A program made the position numbers and the translations under genes. Source: G963677485 sp942492855 (lineage in GTDB: Bacteria > Armatimonadota > HRBIN16). From it: 64,000 nucleotides of DNA. Location: the NCBI GenBank assembly GCA_942492855.1, contig OW818647.1, positions 1,860,001-1,924,000 of the forward strand. The letters are read 5' to 3'. Positions 61,861 through 64,000 of this stretch are shown in pieces. Within the stretch, counting starts at the first letter, position 1. Every line of letters starts with the position of its first letter. A model generated the notes under the pieces. The model was not told where the DNA came from. It worked only from the letters and a program-made list of their open reading frames with translations, and searched no databases.

Positions 61861-63054
61861 CTATGCCAGTGTCGTTCCAGCCGCAGCCCGCAGCGCGGCC
61901 ACGGTGGCATCAACCTGCTGCTCTGTCCAGTCAGGATTCACCGGGATATATACGGTGCGCCGCAGCAGCTCCAGCGTTTTTGGGCAGACATCGGCGGAAT
62001 AGTCCGCACGCAGCCCCTTGTTCGCTTCGAACAGGAACGGGTTCATGGCAGGGTGATGCATGATGCGCTTCTCCACCAGTGGCGTCCACTCGGTGAAGAT
62101 GTGCTTGCCATGGTCGATACCCACGTAGCCACCAAGCCCGGATGCGGAGAGAAACCCCCTGGCGGCCGATTCGCTGGGCAGCCGGTAGGCCACCACCACA
62201 CCGCAGTCACCGTCGATGTCGTTGTTGGGCGCCACTTGCAACCCTGACACGCCATCGGTCTCCGCCTCGATCCGTCTGGCGATTCGTCGCAGATCCGCCA
62301 GGATGCCGTCCAGCCTCTGCGCTTGCATGCGGATAATCGCGCCCATGATCTCATCGGCCCGATACTGCTGCGCCACGAAGATCGGGATGTCCAACTCTGC
62401 CGCGTGCGGACGAAACGCGGTGCCTGAGTCGGCATAAGCGATGGCGGTTTCGTATACCTTGCGGTCGCTGGTGACCATGCACCCGCCTTCTCCGCTGGAG
62501 ATAATCTTGAAGTGGTTGAAGCTGAACGCCCCCGCATCGCCCCAGCTTCCGGTGGGTTTGCCCTTATAGCTGCCGCCATTCATCTGGCAGGAGTCCTCAA
62601 TCACCTTCAGACCGTGTTTGCGGCTGATCTCCAGAATGCGCTCCATGTTGGCGGCTCGGCCCAGCATATGTACGGGGATCACTGCTTTGGTATTGGGGCC
62701 GATCCTGCGCTCGAACTCAATCGGGTCGAGGGCCATGGTCTCATCGACCTCGGCCAAGACCGGGATGGCACCCACGGTCAGCACCGAGGTGGCGGTGGAC
62801 ATCCAGGTATAGGCGGGCACGATCACCTCATCGCCGGGGCCGACGCCAAGGCCCGCCAAAGCGCAGACCAGCGCGGCGGTACCGCCGCCGCACATCAGCA
62901 GCGCATACTTGGTGCCAATTCGGCCTGCCCATTCCTTCTCGAACCGGTCGCACTCGCCCAGGTGCCCTGCTTCCGGGCTTCCCACCCGGAAAAGCTGGCC
63001 CGATTCGATGACCTTGGTTACTTCGTCGATCTCTGCTTGGCCTATTCTATACAT
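61861..63054 (-). CDS. DegT/DnrJ/EryC1/StrS-family PLP aminotransferase
   Basis: 397 residues with AAGGAG six bases upstream. PLP-binding features: GGGTAALVCALAGLG, Asp154 in VIEDSCQMNGG and the Schiff-base lysine Lys183 in SFNHFKIISSGEGG. The family transaminates keto-sugars (usually nucleotide-linked) in making aminosugars, or acts in related amino-cyclitol pathways. A C-terminal conserved MHHPAMNPFLFEANKG segment is present. Its place among hydrolases suggests modification of a released sugar or a regulatory homologue; the substrate is not evident. Confidence 0.88.
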   Translation of the reverse strand: MYRIGQAEIDEVTKVIESGQLFRVGSPEAGHLGECDRFEKEWAGRIGTKYALLMCGGGTAALVCALAGLGVGPGDEVIVPAYTWMSTATSVLTVGAIPVLAEVDETMALDPIEFERRIGPNTKAVIPVHMLGRAANMERILEISRKHGLKVIEDSCQMNGGSYKGKPTGSWGDAGAFSFNHFKIISSGEGGCMVTSDRKVYETAIAYADSGTAFRPHAAELDIPIFVAQQYRADEIMGAIIRMQAQRLDGILADLRRIARRIEAETDGVSGLQVAPNNDIDGDCGVVVAYRLPSESAARGFLSASGLGGYVGIDHGKHIFTEWTPLVEKRIMHHPAMNPFLFEANKGLRADYSADVCPKTLELLRRTVYIPVNPDWTEQQVDATVAALRAAAGTTLA

Positions 63055-63064
63055 GTCAGTCTCC

Positions 63065-63679
63065 TTACTCGTACCACTTCTTGTTCAGGCGCTGGTCACG
63101 CTCCTGCTTGGTGCTCCAGACCACATCGTCAAATACGATCTTGGCGGGCTTGGCCCCACGGGCAAACCAGAAGGTGAGGCGCATCTGGTTTACCGTATCC
63201 ATGGTCGGCTTGCCTGCCCCGGCAGCCATCGTTTCGGTGGTGATCAGCACGCGCTGCCACCCTTTGACGTTGGCGATGATGCCAAACTTGGCATAGTGGT
63301 TCTCCCAGGTGGCGTCGCCGATATGGATTCCCGACTGCACGACGTCCTGAGGGTTATCCATGTAGACCCAAAAGTTGACCTGCTTGACCAGCCTCATGGG
63401 CATCTCGGGGTAGATATCCAGGTCGAGACGCGGTGCACCGTCCGGACTGACTGCCGGCATCGATATCTGCAGCGCCTTCTTTCCACTTTTCACTGTAGTG
63501 GTAGCCAGCTTCACCTCAGGGGCCTTTGGGAACCCCGATGTTTTAACTGACCACTTGGTCTGCATCTCGGTCATGCTTTTATACTCAAAGCTGTCTGTAA
63601 TCTTGTCCGCTGAACACGCCAGCGATGAGAAGAGGGCAGTGAACGCCAAACCTGCGTATACGAAACGTTTGTATTTCAT
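63065..63679 (-). CDS. Exported carbohydrate-binding-like beta-sandwich protein
   Basis: 204 residues from ATG 63679, with AGGAG eight bases upstream; the longer frame to 63754 overlaps the preceding gene and is rejected. Signal peptide about 1-23 (FVYAGLAFTALFSSLACSA); the Cys could be lipidated. The mature part has a jelly-roll pattern (ITDSFEYKSMTEMQTKW, SGKKALQISMPAV, VKQVNFWVYMDNPQDVVQSG, KIVFDDVVW) as in CBM11-like or other binding domains, similar in style to the N-terminal module of the GH42-like proteins. No catalytic residues. It probably binds the operon's substrate at the surface. Confidence 0.65.
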   Translation of the reverse strand: MKYKRFVYAGLAFTALFSSLACSADKITDSFEYKSMTEMQTKWSVKTSGFPKAPEVKLATTTVKSGKKALQISMPAVSPDGAPRLDLDIYPEMPMRLVKQVNFWVYMDNPQDVVQSGIHIGDATWENHYAKFGIIANVKGWQRVLITTETMAAGAGKPTMDTVNQMRLTFWFARGAKPAKIVFDDVVWSTKQERDQRLNKKWYE

Positions 63680-63683
63680 GATT

Positions 63684-64000
63684 TTACTCCTGCGCCGCAG
63701 AGATTGAGATGGCAAAGACGGCCAGCGACGTCCCTGAGCTATTCTGCGACTCAATGCTGATGTTCTTGATGCTCTTCTCGGGGTTTGGATTCACCCAGTC
63801 TGTGCGGATCAGTTGGATTCGGCTGCCCGATTCCGTTTCGGCGGTGACGGCAATGCGCCCATCGAATACGCCGAATTTGCTGTTCCAGTCCGTCACATTC
63901 CACCTGTATCGGAACTCCAGATCGGCATTTGTACCGTCCGTGTAATCCAATCGGGCCTTCGCCACCAGCGGGTGAGAGGTAACCCTGCTCCAGTGAGCAA
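63684..64000 (-). CDS. C-terminal end of a protein entering from the right edge
   Basis: The frame is open from the window edge to the stop at 63684, about 105 residues (AHWSRVTSHPLVAKARLDYT ... TSLAVFAISISAAQE). Beta-rich, consistent with a C-terminal beta-sandwich (EFRYRWNVTDWNSKFGVFDG, RIAVTAETESGSRIQLIRTD). It is four bases upstream of the next gene, so it belongs to the same operon. The start and identity lie outside the window; it could be a glycoside hydrolase or lyase. Confidence 0.6.
   Translation of the reverse strand, partial: AHWSRVTSHPLVAKARLDYTDGTNADLEFRYRWNVTDWNSKFGVFDGRIAVTAETESGSRIQLIRTDWVNPNPEKSIKNISIESQNSSGTSLAVFAISISAAQE

Noticed and set aside
1..64000. tRNA, rRNA, CRISPR array, insertion sequence or prophage
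   Set aside because: No T-loop-like GTTCGAATC signature was noticed in the intergenic spaces, no regularly spaced array with unique spacers, and no transposase, integrase or phage structural protein. A covariance search was not possible here.

Overview
The window reads as chromosomal DNA (moderately high GC by eye) from a heterotrophic, polysaccharide-degrading bacterium, most likely Armatimonadota or a close relative. The clues are prepilin-type proteins ending in an ADGH-type tail, a uroporphyrinogen-decarboxylase-family protein of the kind common in that phylum, many secreted glycoside hydrolases, and intergenic spaces full of palindromic repeats. The phylum is inferred; there is no rRNA or tRNA gene here to confirm it. 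I saw no CRISPR array, insertion sequence or prophage.

Layout. 1-5.4 kb (minus strand): a sialidase-like protein cut by the left edge, a GH71/99-like hydrolase with a C-terminal binding domain, and a right-handed beta-helix protein. 6-7.2 kb: a second sialidase-like protein. 7.2-8.4 kb: a Fic enzyme. 8.7-20.7 kb (plus strand): a sulfatase, three tandem GH42-like paralogues of about 1000 residues (the third frameshifted), and a TIM-barrel hydrolase-like protein. 21.3-26 kb: an HdeD-like membrane protein, then adhE and rex, a fermentative NADH-recycling enzyme beside its redox repressor. 26.2-30.2 kb: an ECF sigma factor, a coupled membrane protein with an STN-like domain, a small membrane protein, a broken copy of the STN-protein 3' end, and a secreted two-repeat protein. 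30.3-38.4 kb (minus strand): a GH2 enzyme, an active plus inactive M16 peptidase pair, and a DprE1/DprE2-like pair. 39-43.1 kb: twin large membrane proteins with near-identical promoters. 43.3-46.9 kb (minus strand): three prepilin-like proteins interleaved with three related four-helix membrane proteins. 47.5-51.8 kb: a zinc-ribbon membrane protein, a URO-D-family protein, and an iron transporter split into FeoB-GTPase, FeoB-membrane and zinc-ribbon FeoA genes. 52-54.4 kb: an AT-richer island with two proteins I do not recognise. 54.7-64 kb (minus strand): a compact operon of sugar-related genes that enters from beyond the right edge.

How it works together. Most genes serve extracellular or periplasmic breakdown of complex, partly sulfated or acidic glycans, with adhE/rex handling excess reductant when sugars are fermented.

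The most unusual content is between the genes. At least six families of dispersed palindromic elements recur, including a 230-bp unit in tandem at two loci about 26 kb apart and perfect inverted repeats of 25, 27 and 32 bp. In several places an element abuts a truncated, duplicated or re-started gene. The GH42-like trio also carries glutamine where the catalytic nucleophile glutamate is expected, and three separate gene pairs combine an intact member with one lacking catalytic residues or a split partner.
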